The notes: generated by a model not told the origin, from the letters alone. Shown: positions 39,201 to 48,161, numbered from the stretch's first letter. The stretch is DNA of 64,000 bases from Cyrtodaria siliqua (GCA_037043455.1 JAWPHD010003267.1:124001-188000); one strand, 5' to 3'. A program made the numbers and translations.

Positions 39201-42200
39201 TAAACTCTGCCTTGTGTCAGTATAATGTGACTGGGTGGGGTATCATGTAATGTATAGATCTATTAAGTGGTACTCCAGTGTGGCAGCACTATACATTTAG
39301 CATTGAATTCACTGCAACTAGTAGACACAGTCGCGAATTGATTAAAATATAGTTAAAAGTGACGTTAACCCCCACGATGTCAGTTTGTCTTCGTGGACAT
39401 TTTTCTAAAACCGGTTCATGTATAATAACCTTCTGTTTCATTTCCTTTTCAGTTCGTAGCCGTGGAAGGATTTTTAACACCATTGTTTGACATGTTTCCA
39501 AAACATATGTACATCATGAAAAACCGTATGCTGGTTACAGGTGTGTACTGTGCCATATCGTACCTTCTCGGGCTCACCATGGTTACACAGGTAGTGATTA
39601 TGATTTGATTTTATTCTGATTTGGCTGATTGTTCGTGCATTTAAAAATATGCAATACAGAAAAATACCACACACTGTGTGAGATAATGAGAGTTCATTTG
39701 TGGTAATATTCAAGTGGCTTATGGAAGAATATAGAATTTAATTAAAAAGGCAGCCAGTTCTTTAGCAAAATGAACATACAATGTTTACAACATATAACGG
39801 TATCTAATAGTCGGGGTTAAATATAATATTGTATGGATTCCCGGTGCTTGTTAAATCTGCTCGTCAAGCGTTAGTACTATATGACCTGGCACGATATTCC
39901 AAGTATATATAATATAAGATGTTTTAACTCTCATATTTAAGGGTGGGATGTGCAATTTCCCCTTTCTAGTTTAGTACAAATACAATTTGATGTACTTGTC
40001 GTCATTAATATTAAAAGGTGAGCATGGTCTGGTGTGAGGTATACATCAAACACTGAATAGTAACAAACACGTCCTGCTTATACGTTTTACGTAATTATAA
40101 GATGTTTTTAACTTTCATATTTAAGGGTGGGATGTACGTGTTCCAGCTCTTCGACTATTACTGTGCCAGTGGCTTAGTTTTACTCTGGGTGTGCTTCTTT
40201 GAAGCATTTGTGCTCGCGTGGGTATTTGGTAAGGATATTTTACTGTAACTGTAAACAACATTATCACTTTAAAGTAGTTAATTCCTATACAAGTGACTTG
40301 CATTAATGAAGAATCATTTTCAATAACGTTTGCAGTGCAATTGTCTCCGTTATAAACTTACTCGCTGCTTTTACCATGTTTACCCAAGGATGGGTACTTT
40401 GTCTTTTGAAATTCCAGTAAATTTCATAATGGAAAGCTGTGTTTACATAGATCTACATCTACATCTAAAAAAACTGGTGTCACGTTTCACCATAACAATT
40501 TAAGAAAGGATTGAATTCTGAAGCCTTGAGGAGCGACTATGGCTGACAAGGAGTTCCATACTTAAAGGTCTTGGTTTGTCATTAAAGTGTATGTATCTAT
40601 GGCATTTTGTGGTTGTAACCGACTTAACACATTCTATTGTAAAATGTAGCATAAGGAATATGCATTTCGCATAACTTCAGTGAGCTTCTGTTACTTACAG
40701 GGTCAATCCGGTTTATTGATGCCATAGAAATGATGATTGGCAAGAGAATCTCGTACTGGTTTGTACTTTGTTGGAGGTACATAACACCCGCTATCAGTTT
40801 GGTGAGTTAATTTTCTAGTATATTATATTGCCTCGGGCGCACAACTTCAACTGACCATCGATGTATTTGTCTTAGAAAAAAATAGTTAAATTAGTAACGT
40901 TAATCGTGCAAGGAAGGAAGCAGTTGACTTTGATTAATGGGTATTCTATTAAAAATTACTCGGAACCCCTGGAAGGCAATTTAATAAACATCTATGGGTG
41001 AACTCTATTTTCTGCAAATTTGGTTCTTTACACTCAATTTTGTATCTATAGGTGGGTGTTCAATTTCAAACGTGCCTTCCTGGGGTCCCATGTATCATTT
41101 AATGGGATCACCCTTAATCATGTTAATTACGTAAATTCACAATACTAACATGTATTATTGTCCAGTGCGCTTACTGTAGACAAAGTTGATGGTGTTGCTT
41201 GTTTTTGGAGCAATTTAAGAATAATACCCAATACATTATGATTTTTATAGTGTTTGTAAACAACAGTGTATGGTTTGATCAACATACATACATCGTCTCC
41301 GTGGCCGAATGGTTAACGAAGTTGCGTTGTGTTGTAAACCTTCTCCTGTCACCGCTGCGGGTTCGAATCCGACCGGGAGCTCGACTTGTAAGAGAGGAAA
41401 TGTCGATTCTTACGGATGGCGGGAGGTGTACAGTACTGGTTCAACCCATGAAAAGTGGGTGGTCTGCCTTCACAACAAAAAATCGACCGTCATATATAAC
41501 ACTACATGTGTTGAAAATGACGTAGAACACCATACAAACAAACATACTGTTTTTAAATATTGCCAATTAACTATCGCTTCCGTTGTGAACGCCTTGTAAG
41601 ATATAAACCACCGTTGATAAAAGAGATCCAGCGGAAAAATCAAATAAAGGCATAATATATTTTAAGAAATATCATTTCAGGGACTCTTTCTGTTCATGTT
41701 GATCTCCTTCACACCTCTGACGTACAACACAACCTATCAATATCCACCTGGTGCCCAAGTGTTCGGTATCTGTATGGCTCTAGCCTCGATGTTGTGTGTA
41801 CCTCTGGTATTCATCGTGCAGATGATCAAAGTACCTGGTACCCTTAAACAAGTGAGTCGAATATTCCGGTTTGTATATCTGATAACCAGGGTTTAGACCA
41901 ATCATTCTGACAGCTGTAGGTCTCGTTGTACAGTATAGTTTCACTATGTTGGTTGTATATAAAAAAACGTGTACTTGGCCATTCTGAAGAGAAAGTTTTC
42001 AAGGTAAAAATCTTTTTTTTGTGAAACACAGTTATTTGCCCACACACAAAATACAAAACCTAATACGTTGACCATTTTTGTTTGTTTGTTGTTGTTGTTT
42101 TTTTTTTGTTGTTTTTTTAATTTCATGATAAATGTTATATTTTGGTGACAGTATCGTCTAGTGACAGTATCGTCTAGTGATAGTATCGTCTAATGACAGT

Positions 42201-42949
42201 ACCGTCAAATTTTAGACTGTGTTCACACCACTTGCAACAACAATAAACAGATATGTGAGGAATTATTCAAAATATGTAAAACATATATATGAGCAATTAT
42301 TTAAACTATGTAAAACACATATGTAAATGTGAACACATATGTGAACGATTATTCAAACTATGTAAAACATATATGTGAGCAATTGTTCAAAATGTGTAAA
42401 ATATGTATTATCGAATATTACACTACTACTTTTTATGGCACAATACTTAGGTGATACCTATAGTAGCTCAGGGTGTACGTTTGGTATTTATTGTGAATAT
42501 ACATGTTTATTGCATACGCAATTACAAAACTAAGATTTTCAACATTGTATTAAGCACCCGGTATACTAAAAGCATATTTACCAGCATTTACCAAAGGACC
42601 TGACGTACATACCTATTCGTATGAAAAAGCTAAGGTCGGGTTTGGGCAAACTAGGATATTTTAAGTGTGGTGGTTTACATTCAATATAACAAGAAACGTC
42701 CGTAACACATTACATCTCAAATCTGGTCCACTGTTTTACATAACAAACTAGATGAAGTATGTCGTCTCTGACATATTTTGTTTTCTAAATATCCACTAAA
42801 ATTGACAGTATCAAACCTCACGTGCCTGCATGATAGTATACAATGTATTATTTCAGAAATGGATTCAGGTAACAACGCCGGTGTTAAAACGACATCAGAT
42901 ACCAGCGAAGTGGAAATGCACGAACAAAAAGTGGAAGTGCTCAGACTAA
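23977..42949 (+). CDS. slc6a1-like: SLC6 Na+/Cl--dependent transporter, GAT-1-like; complete 14-exon gene
   Basis: Plasma-membrane symporter of the SLC6 family, 12 TM helices, moving a small zwitterion with Na+ and Cl-. Fourteen exons join in phase to 651 codons plus stop; GAT-1 has about 599 aa. Seen: TM1 '[18 protein letters not shown]' (res 81-98), 'LGLGQY' (120-125), EL2 cysteines C182 and C191 (C-x8-C), 'EFWER' (244-248), TM6 'IFFSY' (345-349), '[10 protein letters not shown]' (359-368), TM8 'GIDSQF' (446-451), 'VFQLFDYY' in TM10. 'WNTERCF', 'VVEFWER' and a C-terminus opening 'GTLKQ' favour the GAT-1 branch over taurine/creatine types. Na+ and Cl- ligands look intact (A79, N84, Q344, S348, N380, S384, D448, S449). 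Odd: C78 and A453 stand where GAT-1 has Tyr60 and Thr400, and EL2 is long. Start: first ATG (23977) after an in-frame stop at 23911, with A at -3. Family assignment is secure; substrate is inference. No promoter or polyA site could be fixed. Confidence 0.95.
25310..25455 (+). repeat. ~150-bp dispersed repeat, intron 1
   Basis: Shares 'ccggtgctagg', 'cttttatctct' and 'ttccaagggatcccctttt' with 29342-29492. Confidence 0.85.
25612..25678 (+). repeat. GACG/ACAG tetranucleotide microsatellites
   Basis: (gacg)5 then (acag)7, separated by 'actgatttaag', in intron 1. Confidence 0.95.
26162..26352. mobile_element. Foldback MITE, ~190 bp (intron 1)
   Basis: Long imperfect palindrome: 'gaaatagaacatggttta', 'gtaaacaataatttcact' and 'cgcccttcg' on the left all recur inverted on the right, with an ~18-bp loop. 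Confidence 0.85.
26547..26811. mobile_element. TIR element with internal 54-bp repeats (intron 1)
   Basis: Left end 'taagaaataaaatatttccc' (26557) mirrors right end 'gggaatattttatttctta'; the TIR is roughly 36-46 bp. Between them are three 54-bp units with 'aacctggtgtttgggactt'. 54 is a multiple of 3, so repetitive ORFs appear on both strands. Confidence 0.82.
27070..27201 (+). CDS. slc6a1-like: SLC6 exon 2: end of TM1 region, TM2
   Basis: Acceptor 'tcattacag', donor 'gtatgt'. Completes the split Gly of 'NGGGAFLVPY' and runs to 'WRIVPAFQ'. Contains 'LELGLGQY', whose Tyr125 is at the Cl--site tyrosine position. Phase 1 in, phase 1 out. Confidence 0.95.
27733..27877 (+). CDS. slc6a1-like: SLC6 exon 3: TM3 and start of EL2
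   Basis: Acceptor 'gttttcatag', donor 'gtacgt'. Encodes TM3 with '[15 protein letters not shown]' (Tyr158 at the GAT-1 Tyr140 position), then '[13 protein letters not shown]' with the first EL2 cysteine, C182. A decayed copy of its 3' half lies just inside the next intron and seeds a 94-bp repeat array there. Confidence 0.95.
27942..28411 (+). repeat. 94-bp VNTR in intron 3, five units, seeded by exon 3
   Basis: Units start at 27942, 28036, 28130, 28224 and 28318, a strict 94-bp period, with a partial sixth from 28412. Each contains 'ttctgccatggtc', which is exon-3 sequence, preceded by an acceptor-like 'gtttttcag'. 27898-27970 is a decayed copy of exon-3 bases 27786-27856. No stops occur in the unit and 94 is not a multiple of 3, so all three frames stay open; the resulting long ORFs are artefacts. 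Confidence 0.93.
28711..29277 (+). repeat. ~290-bp tandem duplication in intron 3
   Basis: 28711-29000 and 29001-29277 are near identical; the second lacks ~13 bp after 'gaatgtatat'. A stub of a third unit starts at 29278. Confidence 0.92.
29342..29492 (+). repeat. ~150-bp dispersed repeat, intron 3
   Basis: Direct partner of 25310-25455; both run into 'agtatttatt'. Confidence 0.85.
29821..30070 (+). mobile_element. SINE family A copy (intron 3)
   Basis: 'cgtctccgtggccgtgtgg', box B 'gggttcaaatctc', 'ggcgggaggtgtacagttc', tail 'cgtaaaacaccatacaaac'. Confidence 0.85.
30283..30453 (+). CDS. slc6a1-like: SLC6 exon 4: extended EL2
   Basis: Acceptor 'tttcttggtag', donor 'gtaagt'. Opens with C191, the partner of C182. 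Five N-glycosylation sequons follow (N197, N209, N212, N221, N230), then 'DAVVEFWE'. The segment between the cysteine and 'VVEFWER' is roughly 30 residues longer than in GAT-1. Confidence 0.93.
31582..31809 (+). repeat. Tandem copies of the exon-5 acceptor in intron 4
   Basis: 'ctacctacagaagagagctt' occurs at about 31585 and 31696, and the true acceptor 'ttcctacagaagaaaggtac' ends at 31809; periods are 111 and 102 bp. Homology covers the acceptor and ~25 nt of exon. Splicing to either upstream copy would hit an in-frame TAA after six codons. Confidence 0.85.
31810..31942 (+). CDS. slc6a1-like: SLC6 exon 5: TM4
   Basis: Acceptor 'ttcctacag', donor 'gtaact'. Encodes '[15 protein letters not shown]' and TM4 '[16 protein letters not shown]', ending 'WSGK'. 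Two copies of its acceptor and first ~25 nt precede it in tandem within intron 4. Confidence 0.95.
32367..32501 (+). CDS. slc6a1-like: SLC6 exon 6: TM5
   Basis: Acceptor 'cctttcag', donor 'gtatgc'. Encodes '[17 protein letters not shown]', then '[18 protein letters not shown]' of EL3, ending 'LADPQ'. Phase 0 on both sides. Confidence 0.95.
32894..33113 (+). repeat. 45-bp minisatellite in intron 6, about five units
   Basis: Unit of 15 codons starting 'atgagcgagcgtctaca' and including 'cattcattcgacattt'; the first unit is shorter. The length is a multiple of 3, so repetitive ORFs appear in several frames of both strands. I do not regard them as genes. Confidence 0.92.
33298..33401 (+). CDS. 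slc6a1-like: SLC6 exon 7: TM6 and intracellular loop 3
   Basis: Acceptor 'cactgcag', donor 'gtaagc'. Carries '[12 protein letters not shown]', with Gln344 and Ser348 at Cl-/Na+ positions and Phe347 lining the S1 site, followed by '[12 protein letters not shown]', the most conserved loop of the family. Confidence 0.96.
33466..33665 (+). repeat. ~105-bp direct duplication in intron 7
   Basis: Units start 'tatcgctactttc' at 33466 and 33571; both include 'caaccaccata' and 'gaaaaacatact'. Confidence 0.88.
34675..34985 (-). repeat. Dispersed relative of the 411-bp unit (intron 7)
   Basis: The reverse complement shares 'gaatgcatacg', 'gtgacaatgaaaggtgccgg' and 'aaagggagataat' with 48412-49146, in a circularly permuted order relative to those units. 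Confidence 0.82.
35010..36177. other. Intron 7 remainder, nothing recognised
   Basis: AT-rich, no repeats matched within the window, no conserved open frame before the exon-8 acceptor. Confidence 0.55.
36178..36302 (+). CDS. slc6a1-like: SLC6 exon 8: TM7
   Basis: Acceptor 'cctctgcag', donor 'gtaaag'. Encodes '[18 protein letters not shown]' (Asn380 Na+ ligand, Ser384 Cl- ligand) and '[13 protein letters not shown]', ending 'VAESG'. Confidence 0.96.
37750..38050 (+). repeat. Dispersed repeat, partner of 53370-53647
   Basis: 'ataccccatccaatcccttc' and 'aaacaggttatcgcattttt' recur inverted at 53470-53647. Its order does not fit the big inverted duplication, so it is treated as a separate dispersed family. 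Confidence 0.8.
38275..38387 (+). CDS. slc6a1-like: SLC6 exon 9: EL4 and first half of TM8
   Basis: Acceptor 'gatgtctag', donor 'gtacgt'. Encodes '[17 protein letters not shown]', then '[18 protein letters not shown]', with Asp448 and Ser449 as predicted Na2 ligands. Confidence 0.96.
38852..38983. mobile_element. Foldback palindrome, 132 bp (intron 9)
   Basis: Starts 'aggttattgaatttgtatgg', ends with its near-perfect complement, and includes 'aatattacttggaac' and 'aggacgac' arms around 'tcgcaagctc'. Nearly the whole element pairs with itself. Confidence 0.88.
39030..39175 (+). mobile_element. SINE-like fragment in intron 9
   Basis: 'tggagtatttctccaccaat', 'gctggaatagtcgccatatg' and an 'attcaattta' tail resemble a bivalve SINE 3' part known to me by recognition only. 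Confidence 0.5.
39453..39590 (+). CDS. slc6a1-like: SLC6 exon 10: end of TM8, TM9
   Basis: Acceptor 'ccttttcag', donor 'gtagtg' (weaker than its neighbours). Starts '[16 protein letters not shown]': Ala453 replaces the GAT-1 Thr400 substrate-contact position. Ends '[10 protein letters not shown]'. Confidence 0.94.
39915..39951 (+). repeat. Partial copy of exon-11 acceptor in intron 10
   Basis: 'tcatatttaagggtgggatg' recurs at the true acceptor (ending 40125), with 'taagatgtttt' upstream in both. After ~10 exon-like nt the copy diverges and reaches an in-frame stop. Confidence 0.8.
40126..40228 (+). CDS. slc6a1-like: SLC6 exon 11: TM10
   Basis: Acceptor 'atatttaag' (poor pyrimidine tract), donor 'gtaagg'. 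Encodes '[16 protein letters not shown]' and TM10. A second copy of the acceptor and the first ~10 exonic nt lies 184 bp upstream in the intron. Confidence 0.94.
40701..40801 (+). CDS. slc6a1-like: SLC6 exon 12: loop and TM11 start
   Basis: Acceptor 'ttacttacag', donor 'gtgagt'. Encodes '[18 protein letters not shown]', then '[10 protein letters not shown]'. Its counterpart is at 63820-63920 on the other strand; 7 of 101 nt differ by hand count. Confidence 0.95.
41294..41547 (+). mobile_element. tRNA-derived SINE, family A (intron 12)
   Basis: Starts 'cgtctccgtggccgaatgg' with box A-like and box B ('gggttcgaatcc') sequences, resembling a class-II (Ser/Leu) tRNA. The body has 'ggcgggaggtgtacagtac' and the tail 'cgtagaacaccatacaaaca'. 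Shared with the inverted copy, so the insertion predates the duplication. Confidence 0.85.
41681..41851 (+). CDS. slc6a1-like: SLC6 exon 13: TM11-TM12
   Basis: Acceptor 'atcatttcag', donor 'gtgagt'. Encodes '[15 protein letters not shown]' and TM12, ending 'VPGTLKQ'. Reading on into the intron stays open for 14 codons. The counterpart at 62817-62987 differs at 8 of 171 nt, giving 5 amino-acid changes. Confidence 0.95.
42150..42405 (+). repeat. Short ancestral versions of the two intron-13 arrays
   Basis: About four 'cgtctagtgacagtat' monomers (42150-42215), followed by about four 34-mers with 'gagcaattattcaaa'-like sequence, in the same order as in the inverted copy. Confidence 0.88.
42857..42949 (+). 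CDS. slc6a1-like: SLC6 exon 14: C-terminal tail and stop
   Basis: Acceptor 'attatttcag'. Phase-0 continuation reads '[14 protein letters not shown]', ending 'KWKCSD' and TAA at 42947. 'LKQ' then 'IQV' matches the start of the GAT-1 tail. The inverted copy preserves acceptor, frame and stop, which supports this frame over the competing open frame that starts 'MDSGNNAG'. No PDZ-type C-terminus is visible. Confidence 0.85.
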   Translation, partial: KWIQVTTPVLKRHQIPAKWKCTNKKWKCSD

Positions 42950-43139
42950 GACATATTGAAGTGTGTAACAACTTGTATTTGTCAGAAATCAAATTAATCT
43001 AATTTCTCATATTGATAAGTTAAAATGTAACCAGAACCTTCTATTTACAAAGTGTTCACGAATTAAGGAGTGAAATACCTCGGTCGATAGAACTATTTGA
43101 ACAGATTGTTGTTGACGTCCATAAACACATTAGAGCCTT

Positions 43140-43315
43140 CCCTACGCTTACCAACAAGTATGTCCTATGGTTCTGTAACGTGCTCGGAGGATATACTCCC
43201 ATACACGGGACAGCTCTGTTTACCTCACCATCCGATGAGGGTTGAACCCGGGTCCTCCTGATTTCAAGTCCATCCTGCTATCGACTGGGCCACGCCAGCC
43301 CCATAGTGGTTCTAT
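43140..43315 (-). mobile_element. SINE (family B-related), left arm
   Basis: The reverse complement has 'ctggcgtggcccagtcgata', box B 'gggttcaaccc', then 'ctgtcccgtgtatggg' and 'cctccgagcacgtta', shared with family B. Counterpart of 59850-60040. Confidence 0.75.
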
Positions 43316-43346
43316 AATGAACTAGGACAGAGAAAATATATATACT

Positions 43347-43593
43347 CAGCTGCAAAAGAAAGTAGCCACTGAGTTTTGTTTACATTTAATTGTATAATAT
43401 ATTTTTGAGAATTAATTGACAAATTCCAAAATGAATATGCCATGTTTGGTACCAAAGATTTTTTATCATTCCATTGCCAATATCATGTTTTCCTTTGTTT
43501 TTCAATCGGTTGAATCATTAAGGGACTGTCGCTTGATAAAGAGGATAGGGTGTATAGTAAAACGTTCAAAGTGGCTACTTTCTTTTGCAGCTG
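43347..43593. mobile_element. 247-bp MITE, left arm only
   Basis: Left TIR 'cagctgcaaaagaaagtagc' and its complement at the right end (~25 bp). The matching position of the right arm (59800-59825) reads through without it. Confidence 0.82.
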
Positions 43594-43784
43594 ATCATAT
43601 TTTAACAGCATTCAAAGCAACACTTTGTCAGCAGGATATAGGAAATACTCTATGAAGGAATGGGTAGACGTATGAAAATAATACACAGGATATAAAATTG
43701 AATATTATTGGCAATCAAACACATAGTAAAACAACAATTTATTTATTTAAATCGCTTGTTTTTTACAATTAAAATAGTATATAT

Positions 43785-43945
43785 ATGCGAGTGCTGTGCT
43801 CTAGTGGTTGATCGTTAGATCCAGGATCGAAGGGTCGCGGATTCGATCCTCACAATGGCCATATGTCTTGCGTCCCTGAGCAAGACACGTTATCGGCATT
43901 TAGTAGTGGCTCTACAGGAAGACATTGATTCAAATAAATTCAGAG
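43785..43945 (+). mobile_element. tRNA-derived SINE, family D, left arm
   Basis: tRNA-like 'ctctagtggttga', box B 'ggattcgatcc', then 'gcgtccctgagcaagacac' as a core-like block. Counterpart of 59580-59720 on the other strand. Confidence 0.7.
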
Positions 43946-44299
43946 AGCTTTCGTTAAAATCGATGTAAAATTAAATAAGTTAAAATTAAATAGTAAATAA
44001 TAAGTTTTCTTGCATACCGGAAAAGGTTATCCACGTTTACATGGGTGGTGGAATGACTTATCACATATGAGGAAAACACCTGACTAGAAATGAGAGAAAT
44101 TTCATTCAAATATGCCGAAAAGATATGCAAATAAAACAGACGATGCTAAAATTAGGTGTGTTGATAGTAGTGAATAGGGAAGTTATTGAGGACTTTGAAG
44201 GCGATATACAACTGAGGTCTCATATCCTCATTGTTTTTCTACTAGATTAAGGAGACGGTAGCAGATGTTGGTAAATCAAAGAGATAAAGGCAGTTTTAA

Positions 44300-46650
44300 A
44301 CATTTAACAAGACGTGACCTACAGTTTAGGTAACACTCACTGAATAGAATGGTAGAATGATTAGGTTACATACCCTATTGAAAAAGTATATGGAAAGCCA
44401 CATGTATAATGCATACATAAGCCTCGTTTTAATTGGATAAGAGATTAGGTGGGAAATTCAATTATGTTTCCTTGAATTTGTTACTTATTTCTGATTATTA
44501 TTTAATATAGGTTTCATCTATATGATTTTGTTCTATGATACGGCATGGTAAAAAGGAAAGTTTGTGATGTTCATCAATTTGTTTGGGGATTTCCTCCAAG
44601 TGGCATTAAAAATAGGTCGTCACCTAAAAAGAAGTTCCTTTTTACATGTATAAGATGCATCTTTGCAGCAGGGTAAGCAAAACATAGGCTAGGTTTTTTG
44701 TTTACATGTCAGAAGGGAAAATTTTAAACAGTAAGTCTATGGAAAATGCAATAGTGGTCTATGACCTAAAGCAGTCATAAGATTAACTACAAGTGACCAA
44801 TAGTTTGGAGACAGTAATGTTTATAGAGAAACCGCATCACCCAAACGCAATGCACCATAGGTACGCACTGAATACAACGAACAAATTCAGTAGTCTGTAA
44901 AATACACACCATAAATAGTGGTGAAGACAGAGTACCGACTTGGAAAGGCAATACTGCCTACTGGTTATCTTTTAATCCATGTATTTTACATTAATGCAGT
45001 TTGGTCAATGGCTCACCATTAGAAATTGAGATTCAGAAAACTTGGATGTGACCTATAATGTTGATGAAGTAGGTTACAGCGAATAACAATCTCATTAAAA
45101 TCAGACCCATTATGACGCTACGCTACTCTACGCTATTAAGGATCTGACAACACTGCATTGTAGGTCACGTTAGATTGACTTTACGATTAGGCAATCAGAT
45201 TTCGGCCTACAAAATTGCTCGGTATAGACTGCTTCACTGCGCATGGCGCGTTTCAGTAAAATGCTGTGGAGCAGTCTACACTCGGTATTGAAATAGACAC
45301 TGTCCGTAACGTTTAGATTATAAATAATTGCGTTGACAAACATAACACACCATTTTACTGAAGGAAAAAAAACAAGATTGTTTGACAAAATTTAATTGCG
45401 GTACAAAATATGTAGATCTACCGATTCGTGGGATTGAACTCACATTAAAATTACTCTCGCGGGTCAATATTCGACTCGCTATTAACTGAGTACACAACTA
45501 TGTACTATCACTTACTATTTAGAACATCTAATCTCGTAATCACTTCGGTGGAATATATATTTTCAAAACACATGAGACAGCGCCCATGATTTTCTTCGGG
45601 ATATTGTCTTCCCGAGTGAAATCATACAAGATTCATAATACACACGTCTCCTAAATATCTCTAGTATTTTGCTTGTTTTTTTATTTTTAAAAGAAACAGC
45701 ACTACAGTAGGCGTGTGTATTATCTCATAATATTATCAAATATTACACAACATACGTTTATACAAATTAACGTATATATAAACACACTACTGTATACTAT
45801 ATATATTTTATATAGCAACTGGTTAATTATATACAGCAATTGGGCAGACTGGTCAATACACAGTTTACGACCAAAAATATAATATGCAACGAAACAGTAG
45901 CAAACAGAAAAAAACGCTGGGGATAAGAAAAAAACCCGTGGCTAGTGTACTAACTGGGCATGTCACTACCACGAGACAGTGTGAAACCGCTACTATGGTC
46001 AGACACCCGGAACCCCCATTTAAAACGTATTCTTGGTGTAAAACTTGCCATTTCTTTGAATTTATCGTGCAATCCACAGCAATAACACACGAAGACTTTA
46101 TCTTTATTCGGATATGTGGATTTTCGTTTGTTCAGTTTGAATTTATCGTGCAATCCACAGCAATAACACACGAAGACTTTATCTTTATTAGGATATAAAT
46201 CTATGTGTTTTCTGTGGGTTTTAGTTTGTTCAGTTCACTAGAACTTTATCTGAAGTGCATATGAAATGCACGATTTCATTGGTTGAATTTAGTTGATCTT
46301 CTCATGAATACTGATTAGATGAAAGGTTGATATGACGTGACCTCCAAGGCAGTGTTGTCAGATCCTATAGCGTAGCGTATCAAGCGTAATTTGGATACGG
46401 TTTTAATGAGATTGGGCGAATAACGTGTTGTCATATCATTCATGGCTGTTAGTAGGAAGACACTGATGCCGTTTGATCAATATCTCAATATTAGAGGCCG
46501 AGATCAGAAATTTTCCCGAATAATGGACGTGACCTATATTCGGAGATAAAAGGAACACGCATGTTTTTTTTCAATATCCAAGCAATGCAAGCTGATATTA
46601 AGAACGTTTTACCCTAAACGGGACGTGACCTATATTTCAGAGAAACACAG
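44300..46650. mobile_element. Candidate DNA transposon with subterminal repeats
   Basis: 'gacgtgaccta' or close variants recur at about 44313, 45049, 46333, 46523, 46620 and inverted at 45165. 45080-45180 and 46330-46430 are inverted repeats sharing 'cagtgttgtcagatcc' and 'tagcgtagcgta'. No transposase recognised. Limits are approximate. Confidence 0.5.
46058..46196 (+). repeat. 81-bp tandem duplication
   Basis: 'gaatttatcgtgcaatccac' at 46058 and 46139, each followed by 'agcaataacacacgaag'. Confidence 0.9.
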
Positions 46651-46779
46651 CCACGGCGACGAATATATGCGTTCACCATGTCAGGTCGATAAGACGAACA
46701 TACTGATTAATATGGGTAATATCCATGGCTTAAGAGTAAATATTAACATTACGTGCACCTTAATTGTGACGTCATCAGA

Positions 46780-47500
46780 AAGATAATGTATACGCCCAAC
46801 ACGAAATGTAGCATTCACAGAACACAGCCAACCGAGGCACACATACAAAACAAACAACGATCTCAAGGAAAATAGAAGCAAAGTATGCGACACCACAAAC
46901 ACAAAAGCGTTGACAATATAGGTACCGCCTTGGAACCGTCTGTGACTAAAAAACAAACCTGGTAGGGGTTTAAATCAGATCATAAGGTGCGCGAAACCTC
47001 ACTGACAACCCAGTATAACGGGGTACTGTAAATAAACACCAGGATATACCCTCTAACAAAATGGGTAGCATTAATAGGCAGTGTAAGATTAAAACAACGA
47101 TCAAAGTGTATATATGTATATAAAACAACGAAAGCATAGAAAGCCAATAAAACAAGTATTCAGTGACCTGGCAGAAGCAAGAGCAACAAGACAATAAAAC
47201 AATAAGGGCATGACAAGACAAGAATGAAGACAAATATCAAACGTAACCGTTCTTTCAGGATTTAGGTAGACGTCATCATAGTGTCCACAATATGTCTTAG
47301 ATCAAGCTCATAATCAAAGGCAAACTGTACATTGCTAAGTCCCTAAACATGCAGAGCGTTGCAAAATGATAGGGTCATAACCTCTTTTGACAAACTTTTT
47401 AACAAGTTTAATAACAAAAAGTTATGAAAGTGATTATGAACAAAGATCTTACGAAATGTGTAGAAGTCGGGTTGTGACAGTCCTTGTCACGGAAGAGTTC
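46780..47500 (+). repeat. R1, copy 2 (left arm)
   Basis: Same block order as 3700-4440. The last ~200 bp is also present inverted at 57470-57695, the right-arm counterpart, which lacks the remainder. Confidence 0.82.
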
Positions 47501-48105
47501 TTAAATAACTTTCATATTTACAGCTTTAAGTATTAGTCCATATGACTATTCAGCTTTTCGGTATTTCGGTACCAACTCAACAGGCAAATTTTAATTATAC
47601 CACATTTTAGATATATCCATGATAGTTTTTTCTGAAACGGTAGCTTCACTCATTTTGTTTGGACAAAGAAATAAATAAATACAAATTCGAAAAACAAAAC
47701 AAACAACAAAGTTTTTGTAGGATTTTCATTCCTTAGATACAGAAAGAAATTAAATTTATTTTGAAGAGTATATTATTATCACTGTAATATTAGGAAGCTC
47801 AAACTTCTGAATGTTGTCTATTATATTTATGTAAATAAAAGGAATCTTCGAAATGAACAAAATGGAAAGAGTCTGATTTTTTTGTGGGAAAGATATCATA
47901 CAAATCGCCGATTTATGGAATAATTATAAACATTTAATTGACACGTCCACATCCCAAAAAGAATTTTCATTCATTTAAAGATATCCTTAGATACAGAAAA
48001 AGATTTGGTAAAGCCTCTGTTTTTGTGTGTTTGTGGGTGGGTGGGGTGGGGGGAGAGAGGGTGGGGGAGGGGTTACAAATGTTACATATCGCTGAAAACG
48101 GGAAT

Positions 48106-48152
48106 ATGTATATATATATATATATATATACTAATATATATATATACTACTG
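48106..48152 (+). repeat. (TA)n microsatellite
   Basis: Interrupted TA run just before the CCGTTCGT-ended element; the right arm has the matching TA run at 56157-56178. Confidence 0.95.
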
Positions 48153-48161
48153 GATCTAGCC

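Noticed and set aside
42778..43002. Alternative frame '[22 protein letters not shown]' as a coding exon
   Set aside because: Open and Ser/Glu-rich, and also open in the inverted copy, but the phase-0 junction from exon 13 selects the frame giving 'KWIQVTTP', which resembles the GAT-1 tail.
45884..46198. 104-codon ORF with an internal repeat
   Set aside because: Produced by the 81-bp tandem duplication within the candidate transposon; opposite-strand ORFs equally open.
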